From positions 2,170,001 through 2,234,000 of the forward strand of contig CAVTJL010000001.1 of the NCBI GenBank assembly GCA_963735065.1: DNA of 64,000 nucleotides, given 5' to 3'. How positions within the stretch are numbered: the stretch's first letter is position 1; every line of letters begins with the position of its first letter. The position numbers and the translations under genes were made by a program. Positions 52,928 to 60,268 of the stretch are shown here, piece after piece. The stretch comes from CAVTJL01 sp963735065 (lineage in GTDB: Bacteria; Pseudomonadota; Alphaproteobacteria; Geminicoccales; Geminicoccaceae). Under the pieces are notes generated by a model. It made no database searches. It had not been told where the DNA came from and saw only the letters and a list, made by a program, of their open reading frames with translations.

Positions 52928-53737
52928 CTACCGCGTCACGCCGTCCGGGCGCTCGATGGCCAGCCGGGCCTTCAGGTGGTCCCACATCGCGGCCTCGAAG
53001 CGCTCGGGCCAGTCGATGCCCCAGCTCCTTGCCAGCGCGCGTGCCCGAGGCAGATAGGCTGCCGCACAGGCGAGATGGGCGGCGATGACCGCGTCCCGTG
53101 TCGGCACGAGCGGCGGCAGCGATGCCAGAGCGTCCTTCTGCTCCTGCGTGATGAGCCTGTTCAGGTGAAGGGCGCCGCCGCGATGCGGTGCCCCCGTCTC
53201 CTCGACAAGCAGGTCCACGAGCAGGTTGCGCAGATGGAACACACCGGTGATCCCGTTGAGATACTCCTGCCTGCCCATCGCCACCGGCAGGAGCCCCAGG
53301 ATCCGGATGAACTCCTCGATCTGCCATCGCATCCGCTCGATGTTCGGACCGGCTTCTCCTGCGGTCTCGGGCAGGGCGTCGAAGACCCCGTCGTGATCGA
53401 AGAGCGGCTTCAGGCCGTCTCGTGCGCGCCCGGACAACGCGCTCGGTGTCAGGGCCTGGACGTCGATGCGCAGCCAGTCGCGCGTGACCGCGTTGATCAG
53501 GAGGCTCTTGCCCGGCCGCTCACGCCAAAGGACGATCTCGCCGGCAAGGCTGATCGCCTGGCGCCACAGCCCGGGGAACGGGGCTTCCCGCCCTTCGGCG
53601 ACGACAGCCAGAAAGTCGATGTCGCTGTGCCTGTCCTCGAGACCCGAGCCATAGCTGCCGCTGAGGAACAACGCCCTCACATCCGGCTGGTGCTCGAGCG
53701 CGCCCGAGACTGCGGCGATCAGGCCGGCTGGGCCCAT
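52928..53737 (-). CDS. Nucleotidyltransferase-fold protein
   Basis: 269 aa. The NTase motif is LFLSGSYGSGLEDRHSDIDF, with GS, then a DxD pair nine residues later, and a third Asp possibly in WLRIDVQAL. A helical C-terminal domain follows (FIRILGLLPVAMGRQEYLNG, RNLLVDLLVEETG). It resembles aminoglycoside-nucleotidyltransferase-like or MNT proteins of unknown substrate. ATG 53737 has GGAG 9-10 bp upstream. It lies behind MarR operator copy B, in the position that the DUF4405 gene has behind copy A. Confidence 0.85.
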   Translation of the reverse strand: MGPAGLIAAVSGALEHQPDVRALFLSGSYGSGLEDRHSDIDFLAVVAEGREAPFPGLWRQAISLAGEIVLWRERPGKSLLINAVTRDWLRIDVQALTPSALSGRARDGLKPLFDHDGVFDALPETAGEAGPNIERMRWQIEEFIRILGLLPVAMGRQEYLNGITGVFHLRNLLVDLLVEETGAPHRGGALHLNRLITQEQKDALASLPPLVPTRDAVIAAHLACAAAYLPRARALARSWGIDWPERFEAAMWDHLKARLAIERPDGVTR

Positions 53738-53766
53738 GGCATCGGCTCCGGTTCGCCGGGCAGGTG

Positions 53767-53949
53767 GAGAATGCCTCTGTCGCCGCCCGCTCCCTATGTG
53801 CATGATGCACATAAGAAGAGGGCAGGATGGTGTCAAGGAAAAGCGTGCATAATACACATATGAGCGACCGGCTCCGCGATCTTCACGGTGCGCTTCTCGA
53901 CATCGTGGGCGTGATGAGCCGGCCGCAGCGCGACGAGGTGCTGATCAGG
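53767..53949. repeat. Direct repeat copy B (marR promoter and 5' coding region)
   Basis: Partner of 52578-52761; here it continues into the intact marR. The 1.19-kb offset and the intervening gene fragments indicate a tandem duplication followed by deletion. Confidence 0.85.
53795..53813. promoter_or_regulatory. MarR operator copy B
   Basis: TATGTGCAT-G-ATGCACATA, the same palindrome as copy A but with one outer base pair lost. It lies between the nucleotidyltransferase gene and marR and should control both. Confidence 0.7.
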
Positions 53950-54315
53950 GCGGCGGGCATCCGGCTCGACCGGGCGCTCTTCCCGCTCCTCGTCGGGATC
54001 GAGCGCTTCGGGCCGATCGGTGTCGTCGAGATGGCCGACCGCGTCGGCCGCGACTACACGACCGTCAGCCGTCAGGTGGCCAAGCTCGAGAGCCTCGGCC
54101 TCGTGACCCGCCGGCAAAGCCCCACGGACCGCCGCGTGCGCGAGGCCGTCGTCACGGCAGAGGGCAAGGCGATGACCGACCGCGTCGACGCGGCGCGCGA
54201 GCGCATCGGCCGCGCCATCTTCGCGACCTGGGAGCCTCGCGACATCGACGAGCTGGTGCGCCTGATGCGCCGGCTCGCCGACGCCATGCTGGAAGAGCCG
54301 CCGGTCGGCGCGTAG
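53860..54315 (+). CDS. MarR family transcriptional regulator
   Basis: 151 aa. The winged helix is at about residues 45-105 (LVGIERFGPIGVVEMADRVG, RDYTTVSRQVAKLESLGLVT, and wing RRQSPTDRRVREAVVT), with dimerising helices at both ends. MarR proteins repress by binding palindromes and release on phenolic or oxidative ligands. Two such palindromes lie at 52604 and 53795, so it likely controls the quinone-oxidoreductase/DUF4405 unit, the nucleotidyltransferase and itself. Confidence 0.92.
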   Translation: MSDRLRDLHGALLDIVGVMSRPQRDEVLIRAAGIRLDRALFPLLVGIERFGPIGVVEMADRVGRDYTTVSRQVAKLESLGLVTRRQSPTDRRVREAVVTAEGKAMTDRVDAARERIGRAIFATWEPRDIDELVRLMRRLADAMLEEPPVGA

Positions 54316-54333
54316 GCAAAAGGCGGCCCGATC

Positions 54334-55227
54334 CTATGTCGCCTCGGCCGCCCATTGGGCACGGAGCTCGTCGCGCACGCCGCGCAGGCCGATGACCTCG
54401 AGGCCCAGCTCCTTCACCCAGTCCGCGATGGGCCCGGTCTTGAAGAGCGCGTATTCCTCGGTGCGGATGTGCGCCTGCTCGGGCTCGACGACCTCGAAGT
54501 CGCCGGGCGCGTTGAAGTGCATCGACAGAAAGGAAAGCCCGAGGGGTAGGCTCTCGAGCATGTCTCGATACGCCGTCTCGGCATCGGTCTCGCGACTCCA
54601 CGGCGTCTCGAGGCAGATGTCGAAGATTGGAAATCCCTTCGCCTGGGCGTCGGCCAGCGCCGCATCGTAGCGCTCGGTCGTCAGCGGTCCCGAATAGCTG
54701 CGCGGATTGTAGGTGTTGTAGTCCTTTACCAGAAGGATCGGCAGCTCGTAGTCGACGCCGAGGCGAACATAGATCTCGACGAACTCGGGGCAGAGCGCCG
54801 TGCCCATATGCGCGTCGAGGTGCGTGACGTCGATGCCGGCCGCCAGCGCCATGTCGATCTGCGCCCTCAGCTCGGTCTCCACGGCCTCCGGATCGGCATG
54901 GCGCCGCACCGCCGGCACGTCGGGCCAGAAGCAGCCCAGCTCGTTCGTCAGCCCAGCCGACTTCGGCGGCGCCGTCAGCGGCCGCCACCGATAGGGCTTC
55001 TTCTCGCTCGTCAGCGTCAGATGGACACCGAGGTCGAGCTTCTTGTCGGCCTTGGCCAGCTCGACCACCTCGGGGAACCATGGGCAGGGCACCATCACCG
55101 AGCCCGAGCTGCACGTCCCGAGCGCGGAAAGCTCGGTGAAGGCCACGTTGGCGCCGTGGGTCATGCCGACGTCATCCTCGTGGATGACGACCAGCTTCTT
55201 TCCCTGCGCGAGATCTGCGAGCGTCAT
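54334..55227 (-). CDS. YdjC/ChbG-like carbohydrate deacetylase
   Basis: 297 aa. Metal and active-site segments of the YdjC family are present: VVIHEDDVGMTHGANVAFTE, LDLGVHLTLTSEKKPYRW and VTHLDAHMGTALCPEFVEIY. Members remove acetyl groups from N-acetylated oligosaccharides. ATG 55227 is chosen (MTLADLAQGKKLVV); the extension to 55335 lacks homology. It is 55 bp downstream of the Gfo/Idh/MocA gene and shares its operon with a sugar importer, which suggests an N-acetylated or other modified sugar as substrate. Confidence 0.87.
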   Translation of the reverse strand: MTLADLAQGKKLVVIHEDDVGMTHGANVAFTELSALGTCSSGSVMVPCPWFPEVVELAKADKKLDLGVHLTLTSEKKPYRWRPLTAPPKSAGLTNELGCFWPDVPAVRRHADPEAVETELRAQIDMALAAGIDVTHLDAHMGTALCPEFVEIYVRLGVDYELPILLVKDYNTYNPRSYSGPLTTERYDAALADAQAKGFPIFDICLETPWSRETDAETAYRDMLESLPLGLSFLSMHFNAPGDFEVVEPEQAHIRTEEYALFKTGPIADWVKELGLEVIGLRGVRDELRAQWAAEAT

Positions 55228-55282
55228 GGCGGGTTTTCTTCCGTTCCCTGGCCTCGGCCGCGCCGGCCGGGGCGTCAGCTGC

Positions 55283-56404
55283 TCAATCCTTCGGCTCGAC
55301 CGGCCTGCGGGTCCTGGCGCTCTCGACGGCGGCATCGACCAGCGCGTTGCCGCGGCAGCCGTCCTGGAAGGTGGGATAGAGCACGTTCTCGCCGCGCATC
55401 GCCCGCCAGGCCGAGCCGATCACGTTCCTGAACGCGTCGAGATAGCCCTCGGGATGGCCGGCCGGCAGGCTCGAGATCCAACCCAGCTCGGGCGGCAGGC
55501 GCTCCGGATCGCGGTGGCGCAGCGCCTTCTCGTTCGGCCGCCGCTCGATGAACGTGTCGGCCGTCTCCTGGCACCAGTCGAAGCCGCCCTTCTCGCCGTC
55601 CACCGACAGCAGGATGTGGTTAGGGTTGCCGATCGAGAGCGCCGTGATCGAGGCGGCACCCGCAGCCCCACCGTCGAGCCGGAGCAGCAGATCCGCATGG
55701 TCCTCGAGCTCGACATCGACCGCGACGCGCCCATCCGGGAGCGTCTCGCCATGCCCCGGCCGCGGTCCTTCGCCCGGCCTCCCATGCCAGAAGCGGCGCG
55801 GCTGGTGGGTCGAGAGCTGGCTCATCACTTCGACGATGCGCTGGCCGGTGACGTGCTCGACCAGGTCGAGCCAATGGGTGCCGTAGTCCAGCAGCACGAA
55901 GGCCGGCCCCGCCATGCCGCGCGTGAAGTGCCACGCATACTTCTCGGGGTCGGCCACGTCCTGCGAAAGGTATTCGCCCGAGACCCGCCGCAGCTGCCCA
56001 TAGTGCCCCGCCGCCACGGCAAGCCGCAGCTCCTGAACCACCGGGTAGCCGCGGTAGGTGAAGCAGACGGCCGCCACCCGCCCCGAGCGCTCCGCCGCCT
56101 CGACCATCCTGAGCGCCTCGTCCCGCGTCGTCGCGAGCGGCTTCTCGCACACCGTATGCGCCCCGGCCTCGAGCGCCGCGATCGCGTGCTCCGCGTGAAA
56201 AAAGTTGGGCGAGCACACATGGACGACGTCCGGCCGCTCGGCCCGCAGCAGCGCTGCCAGATTGTCATAGGCCTGCCCGCGCCCGAGCGAGGCGGCACCC
56301 GCGAGCGTCCGCCCGCACACCGCGACGACCGTGCCGCCCAGCTGCTCGATCAGCGTCGCATGCACGCGGGCGATGCCGCCGCTCCCGACAATGGCCGCGC
56401 GCAT
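55283..56404 (-). CDS. Gfo/Idh/MocA-family NAD(P)-dependent oxidoreductase
   Basis: 373 aa. The Rossmann start is MRAAIVGSGGIARVHATLIE. The family hallmark CEKPLATTRDEA follows, with VCFTYRGYPVV and the catalytic-region DYGTHWLDLVEHVTG, where the His and Asp are typical. ATG 56404 has GGAGG 7 bp upstream; a GTG at 56407 is possible but poorly spaced. It would oxidise or reduce a sugar or inositol taken up by the adjacent importer. Confidence 0.9.
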   Translation of the reverse strand: MRAAIVGSGGIARVHATLIEQLGGTVVAVCGRTLAGAASLGRGQAYDNLAALLRAERPDVVHVCSPNFFHAEHAIAALEAGAHTVCEKPLATTRDEALRMVEAAERSGRVAAVCFTYRGYPVVQELRLAVAAGHYGQLRRVSGEYLSQDVADPEKYAWHFTRGMAGPAFVLLDYGTHWLDLVEHVTGQRIVEVMSQLSTHQPRRFWHGRPGEGPRPGHGETLPDGRVAVDVELEDHADLLLRLDGGAAGAASITALSIGNPNHILLSVDGEKGGFDWCQETADTFIERRPNEKALRHRDPERLPPELGWISSLPAGHPEGYLDAFRNVIGSAWRAMRGENVLYPTFQDGCRGNALVDAAVESARTRRPVEPKD

Positions 56405-56435
56405 CACACCACCTCCAGAATGCGCCGCCCGGCCA

Positions 56436-57281
56436 TCATGCCACCCGCGCCACGAGGTCGGTGAGCTCCTCGAGCTCGATCTCGTCGCGGCGGAAATGGG
56501 CGGCGACGCGGCCCTGGGCCAGCACGGTGAGGTCGTCCGCCACCGACAGCGCGTGGCGGAAATTGTGGGTGATCAGGATGACGGCCTGGCCCTGGTCGCG
56601 CGCCTGGACGATGTGCTCGAGCACGCGCCCCGCCTGGCGCACCGCCAGCGCCGAGGTGGGCTCGTCCAGCACCAGCAGGGAGGAGCCGAAGAACATCGCC
56701 CGGGCGATGGCCAGCGACTGGCGCTCGCCGCCCGAGATGTTGACGCCGCGCTCGTCGAGCCCGCGCTCCCAGCGCACGCCCAGCTGATAGAGCGCCGAGC
56801 GCGCCATCTCGTCCGCCCGCTTGATGTCCAGCCACTTGAAGGGCCCGAAGCCCTTCAGCGGCTCCCGTCCCAGCACGACGTTCCTCGTGACTGATAAAAG
56901 CTCGCAGACGGCGAGGTCCTGGAAGACGGTGGCGATGCCGCGCTGGCGGGCCTGGGCGGGGTTGGTGAAGACCACCCGCTCGCCCTCGAAGCGCAGCTCG
57001 CCCCCGTCCGGCGGAAAGACGCCCGAGAGGATCTTTATCAGTGTCGACTTGCCGGCGCCGTTGTCGCCCAGGAGCGCCAGGATTTGCCCCGCATAGGCCT
57101 TCAGCGACACGTCGACCAGCGCCGTCGTGGCACCGAAGGATTTCGAGATGTTGACCGCCTCGATCACCGGCACCGCCCCCGGCGGGACCGGCTCGATCGT
57201 GCGCGGGCGACCATGGAGGTCGGTCAGCCCGCCATGCGCGCGCGGGTCCGCCGCCGGCTCGGCGCCCGGCACGTCGCTCAT
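56436..57281 (-). CDS. Sugar ABC importer ATPase, single NBD (FrcA-like)
   Basis: 281 aa with one NBD: Walker A GDNGAGKS, signature NISGGERQSLAIARAM, Walker B LLVLDEPTSAL and switch His in LITHNFRHAL. The sugar family usually has two NBDs per chain; the single-NBD form is typical of FrcA-like systems and would act as a homodimer. The start overlaps the permease stop by 4 bp. Confidence 0.92.
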   Translation of the reverse strand: MSDVPGAEPAADPRAHGGLTDLHGRPRTIEPVPPGAVPVIEAVNISKSFGATTALVDVSLKAYAGQILALLGDNGAGKSTLIKILSGVFPPDGGELRFEGERVVFTNPAQARQRGIATVFQDLAVCELLSVTRNVVLGREPLKGFGPFKWLDIKRADEMARSALYQLGVRWERGLDERGVNISGGERQSLAIARAMFFGSSLLVLDEPTSALAVRQAGRVLEHIVQARDQGQAVILITHNFRHALSVADDLTVLAQGRVAAHFRRDEIELEELTDLVARVA

Positions 57282-58450
57282 CGTCCGGGCTCCCGGCCCT
57301 GGTCGGGTCGCAGCGTCGGCCCGTCCTCTGGCCCACTTCTGTCGGGTGCTGCAGCCGTGCCCTGGCCGGTCATCGCGGCGATCGCCGCGTCGGCCGCAGC
57401 GCTCATCCGCCTGAAGCCGCCCAGCGGCTTCGAGCGTGCCATGCGCCTCGCCACGGAGGTGTTGAGGATCACGGCGCCCACGACGATGACGCCCGTGAGC
57501 GTGCGGAAGAAGTGCCCCGGCGCTCCGGCCAGCACGAGGCCCACCTGGATCATGCCGAAGGTGATCGAGCCCAGCACCGTGCCGATCACACTGCCATAGC
57601 CGCCGGACAGGAGCGTGCCGCCGATGACCGTCACCGCCACCGCCTGCAGCTCCATGCCCTCACCACGCAGCGCGTCGACCGAGGAGAAGCGTGCCACCTG
57701 GATGATGCCGGCCACGGCGGCCAGCGCCGAGGTCAGCATGAACAGCATCACCGTGATGCGGTCCACCGGCACGCCCAGGTTGCGCGCCGCCTGCTCGTTC
57801 TGCCCACGCGCCTGCACCCAGTTGCCGAAGCGTGTGCGCGCCAGCAGGAAGGTGCCCATGATGCCGATGACGAAGAACCAAAGCATCGACATGCGGAAGC
57901 CGTCCAGCAGCGGCCCGGACATGACGCTCTTGAAAGCGGGCGGGATCGTCACCGTCATCGGGAAGCCGCCGGTCAGCGCGATCAGCACGCCGCGCCAGAC
58001 CAGCATGGTGCCGAGCGTCACGACGAAGGAGTGGATCTTGAACCGGACGACGAGAAACCCGTTGATGGCGCCGAGGCCGGCGCCGACGAGGACGGCCGCG
58101 GGCGTCGCCACCAGCGGCGGCATCCCGTAGTCACGCATCAGGGTGACGGCGACGTAGGAGGTGAGCCCGAGCACCGCGCCGACCGACAGGTCGAAATGGC
58201 CGCCGATCATCAGGAGCGTCACGCCGATGCTGACGATGCCGAGCTCGGCCGCCACCGACATGATGCTGATATAGGTGAGCTTGGTCGGGAACAGGCTCGG
58301 GCTGAGGATCGTGAAGACGACGAAGAGGATGACCACCGCCGCGAGCGAGGTCGCCTCGGGACGCAGCATCAGCCGCCGCGCCGCCTCGCCGAGAACGATC
58401 CTCCAGGAGGGCGGTGCGGCCGCTTCTTTCGCTCGGATCTCTTGGCTCAT
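57278..58450 (-). CDS. Sugar ABC importer permease (FrcC-like)
   Basis: 390 aa ribose-type permease, longer than usual owing to an N-terminal cytosolic segment and a 55-residue C-terminal tail. Core motifs are SIGVTLLMIGGHFDLSVGAV, INGFLVVRFKIHSFVVTLGT, GQNEQAARNLGVPVDRITV and VIGGTLLSGGYGSVIGTVLG. ATG 58450. It lies 92 bp downstream of the binding-protein gene. Confidence 0.92.
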   Translation of the reverse strand: MSQEIRAKEAAAPPSWRIVLGEAARRLMLRPEATSLAAVVILFVVFTILSPSLFPTKLTYISIMSVAAELGIVSIGVTLLMIGGHFDLSVGAVLGLTSYVAVTLMRDYGMPPLVATPAAVLVGAGLGAINGFLVVRFKIHSFVVTLGTMLVWRGVLIALTGGFPMTVTIPPAFKSVMSGPLLDGFRMSMLWFFVIGIMGTFLLARTRFGNWVQARGQNEQAARNLGVPVDRITVMLFMLTSALAAVAGIIQVARFSSVDALRGEGMELQAVAVTVIGGTLLSGGYGSVIGTVLGSITFGMIQVGLVLAGAPGHFFRTLTGVIVVGAVILNTSVARRMARSKPLGGFRRMSAAADAAIAAMTGQGTAAAPDRSGPEDGPTLRPDQGREPGR

Positions 58451-58542
58451 GCCGGCAAATCGGTCCCTCGCGTCGGCAGCACCCGCTTGCGGAGAACGCT
58501 CCAGGCATTCCCCGGCCGCGGATGCCGCCGGCTGTTGATCGC

Positions 58543-59541
58543 CTACCGGTAGCCTTCCTTCACCAGCGCCGCGACGCGATCGACGTTCGACTTGTCGACG
58601 ATCGTCGGGCCGGTCAGGAAGTAGTTGGCCTCGATGAGGCCGTACTTGAGATAGTGGGTCAGCAGCAGGACGGGCATGTAGCCGCGCCAGAACTGCTGCT
58701 GGTCGATCGTGAACGCCTGCCGCCCGTCCTTGATGGCGGCCAGCGACTGGGCGACGATGTCGTAGCCCGTCAGGACCAGATCATCCCGGCCGCTGTCGGC
58801 CTTGGCCGAGAGAAAGCCGTCGATCACGTCGCAGACGCTGGTCGCGGCCTTCGTATCGGGATGGACGCGCAGATAGTTGAACAGCGATTCCGACTGCTGG
58901 CCCGGGTCCATCGTCAGCTCGAGGAAATCGGCCTCGATGCCGGCGGCTTTCAGCGTCGCGATCTCGGAATCGGCCCGGTCGCGGCAGGTGGCGTCGCCCG
59001 GCTGCTGGTCGCCCACGACGACCCGGCCCTTGACGCCCATCGCGATGAGCCGCTTGGCCGTCAGGGCGCCGGCTGCCTTCTCGTCGGAGCCGGTGCGGAA
59101 CAGAAAGATGTCGTTGGGATCGCGGACCTGAGCGCCGGCGGGCGGTGCGGCGGCACTACCGAAGGCGATCCCGGCCGCCTTGGCCTGGGCCGCGACGTCG
59201 CGGTAGGCATCATCCTGCGCGAACTCGCAGAGCGCTATGCCATTGGCTTTGGCGGCGATCGCCTCCTCGATCTTCTGGACCTGGTTCGGGATCGTGAGCT
59301 GGTCCGGATAGATGTAGGTGACCTTGACGCCCAGGTTCTTGCCGGCCTCCTCGGCGCCGCGCGCCAGATAGCCGTGAAAGCCCGTCGGCGCAGCACAGCC
59401 GACGAAATAGATCGACAGCGGCGCGTCGTCGGCTGCCTTCGCTCCGTGCGGAGCGCCGGCCAGAGCCGCGGCTGCGCCCAGCGCCACGGCGAGACCGCCT
59501 GCCACTCTGGCCTGCAAGCCCAAACGTCGAAGTGCGTACAT
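58543..59541 (-). CDS. Periplasmic sugar-binding protein
   Basis: 332 aa with a Sec signal (VAGGLAVALGAAAALAGAPH, cleavage near GAKAAD). A type I periplasmic fold: YFVGCAAPTGFHGYLARGAE, NGIALCEFAQDDAYRDVAAQ, AAGALTAKRLIAMGVKGRVV, DVIDGFLSAK and LVLTGYDIVAQSLAAIKDGR. ATG 59541 has AGGAGG upstream. It is first of a five-gene operon: binding protein, permease, ATPase, dehydrogenase, deacetylase. The ligand is not deducible. Confidence 0.9.
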   Translation of the reverse strand: MYALRRLGLQARVAGGLAVALGAAAALAGAPHGAKAADDAPLSIYFVGCAAPTGFHGYLARGAEEAGKNLGVKVTYIYPDQLTIPNQVQKIEEAIAAKANGIALCEFAQDDAYRDVAAQAKAAGIAFGSAAAPPAGAQVRDPNDIFLFRTGSDEKAAGALTAKRLIAMGVKGRVVVGDQQPGDATCRDRADSEIATLKAAGIEADFLELTMDPGQQSESLFNYLRVHPDTKAATSVCDVIDGFLSAKADSGRDDLVLTGYDIVAQSLAAIKDGRQAFTIDQQQFWRGYMPVLLLTHYLKYGLIEANYFLTGPTIVDKSNVDRVAALVKEGYR

Positions 59542-59930
59542 CCCCCCGGCCTCCTGGTTGAGCCAATCCTGTCGGATGACTGCGCTCGCACGCGAGCCTC
59601 TGCGTGCCGGCGCCCTGGCGCCGGCCGACCTTCCTGGCTGCCGCCGATCGCTGCCGCAGACGCACCTCCGGCGGTCGCTCCGCCGGTGGGTCCACGGCTC
59701 CATTCACGGCGACCAGCTCTCCTTTCCCGAGTTGGAACGGTACACCCGGTTCGATTCGGGCGGAAGATCCACTTTGGCGGAATGCTCGCGCACATCGCGG
59801 GCCGGCCGCGAGGTAGGGTCGCACGGCACGGCCGCCCGCTGCGGGCAGCCGTGCGGCGCTGGTAGGCAAGGTGTGAAGCAGGGCGCAGACGGGGCGCAGG
59901 GTGCCCCGCCGCGGGCGGTAGCTCTGGCCG
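59542..59930. other. 389-bp intergenic region upstream of the fourth importer
   Basis: Must hold the promoter of the importer operon (minus strand) and the 3' end of the phasin-like gene. Short open frames cross it, but none is supported. I see no strong hairpin with a T-run, no clear operator palindrome and no repeat. Confidence 0.6.
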
Positions 59931-60218
59931 CTACTGGAAGCGCTTGAGCGCCTCGGCCCAGCCCTGCTGCAGCTGGGCGAACGCCTTCTGCGAGGCGGTC
60001 TGCATGTCCTTCCACGCACCCTCGTTGGCGGTGCGGATCTTCTCCAGGAGCCCGTTCGCCTGCTCGGTATTCTCGCGCAGCGTCGCGATCGACTTCTCAT
60101 AGTCCGCCTGGGCTTGGGCGCCCGCCTTGCCCATGCGCTCCTGATAGTCGGCGATCTGCGCCTGCCACACCGCGATCTGGCCCTGCAGCTGCTCGGCGAA
60201 ATCCTGCTTGAGTGCCAT
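59931..60218 (-). CDS. Phasin-like coiled-coil protein
   Basis: 95 aa, almost wholly helical with heptad pattern (MALKQDFAEQLQGQIAVWQA, QIADYQERMGKAGAQAQADY, WKDMQTASQKAFAQLQQGWA). Resembles small phasin-like or sll1863-type coiled-coil proteins. ATG 60218 has GGAGG upstream. It is downstream of lpd by 50 bp and may be co-transcribed with the pyruvate dehydrogenase genes. Binding to polyhydroxyalkanoate granules is possible but unproven. Confidence 0.7.
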   Translation of the reverse strand: MALKQDFAEQLQGQIAVWQAQIADYQERMGKAGAQAQADYEKSIATLRENTEQANGLLEKIRTANEGAWKDMQTASQKAFAQLQQGWAEALKRFQ

Positions 60219-60268
60219 GCGTTCAGCCTCCGTTGGCGAGCGCCCGGAGGCGCCCGCGGTTGCCGACC

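Noticed and set aside
52578..53949. Insertion-sequence or composite transposon around the duplication
   Set aside because: No transposase, no terminal inverted repeats and no target-site duplication; repeat ends fall inside coding sequence.
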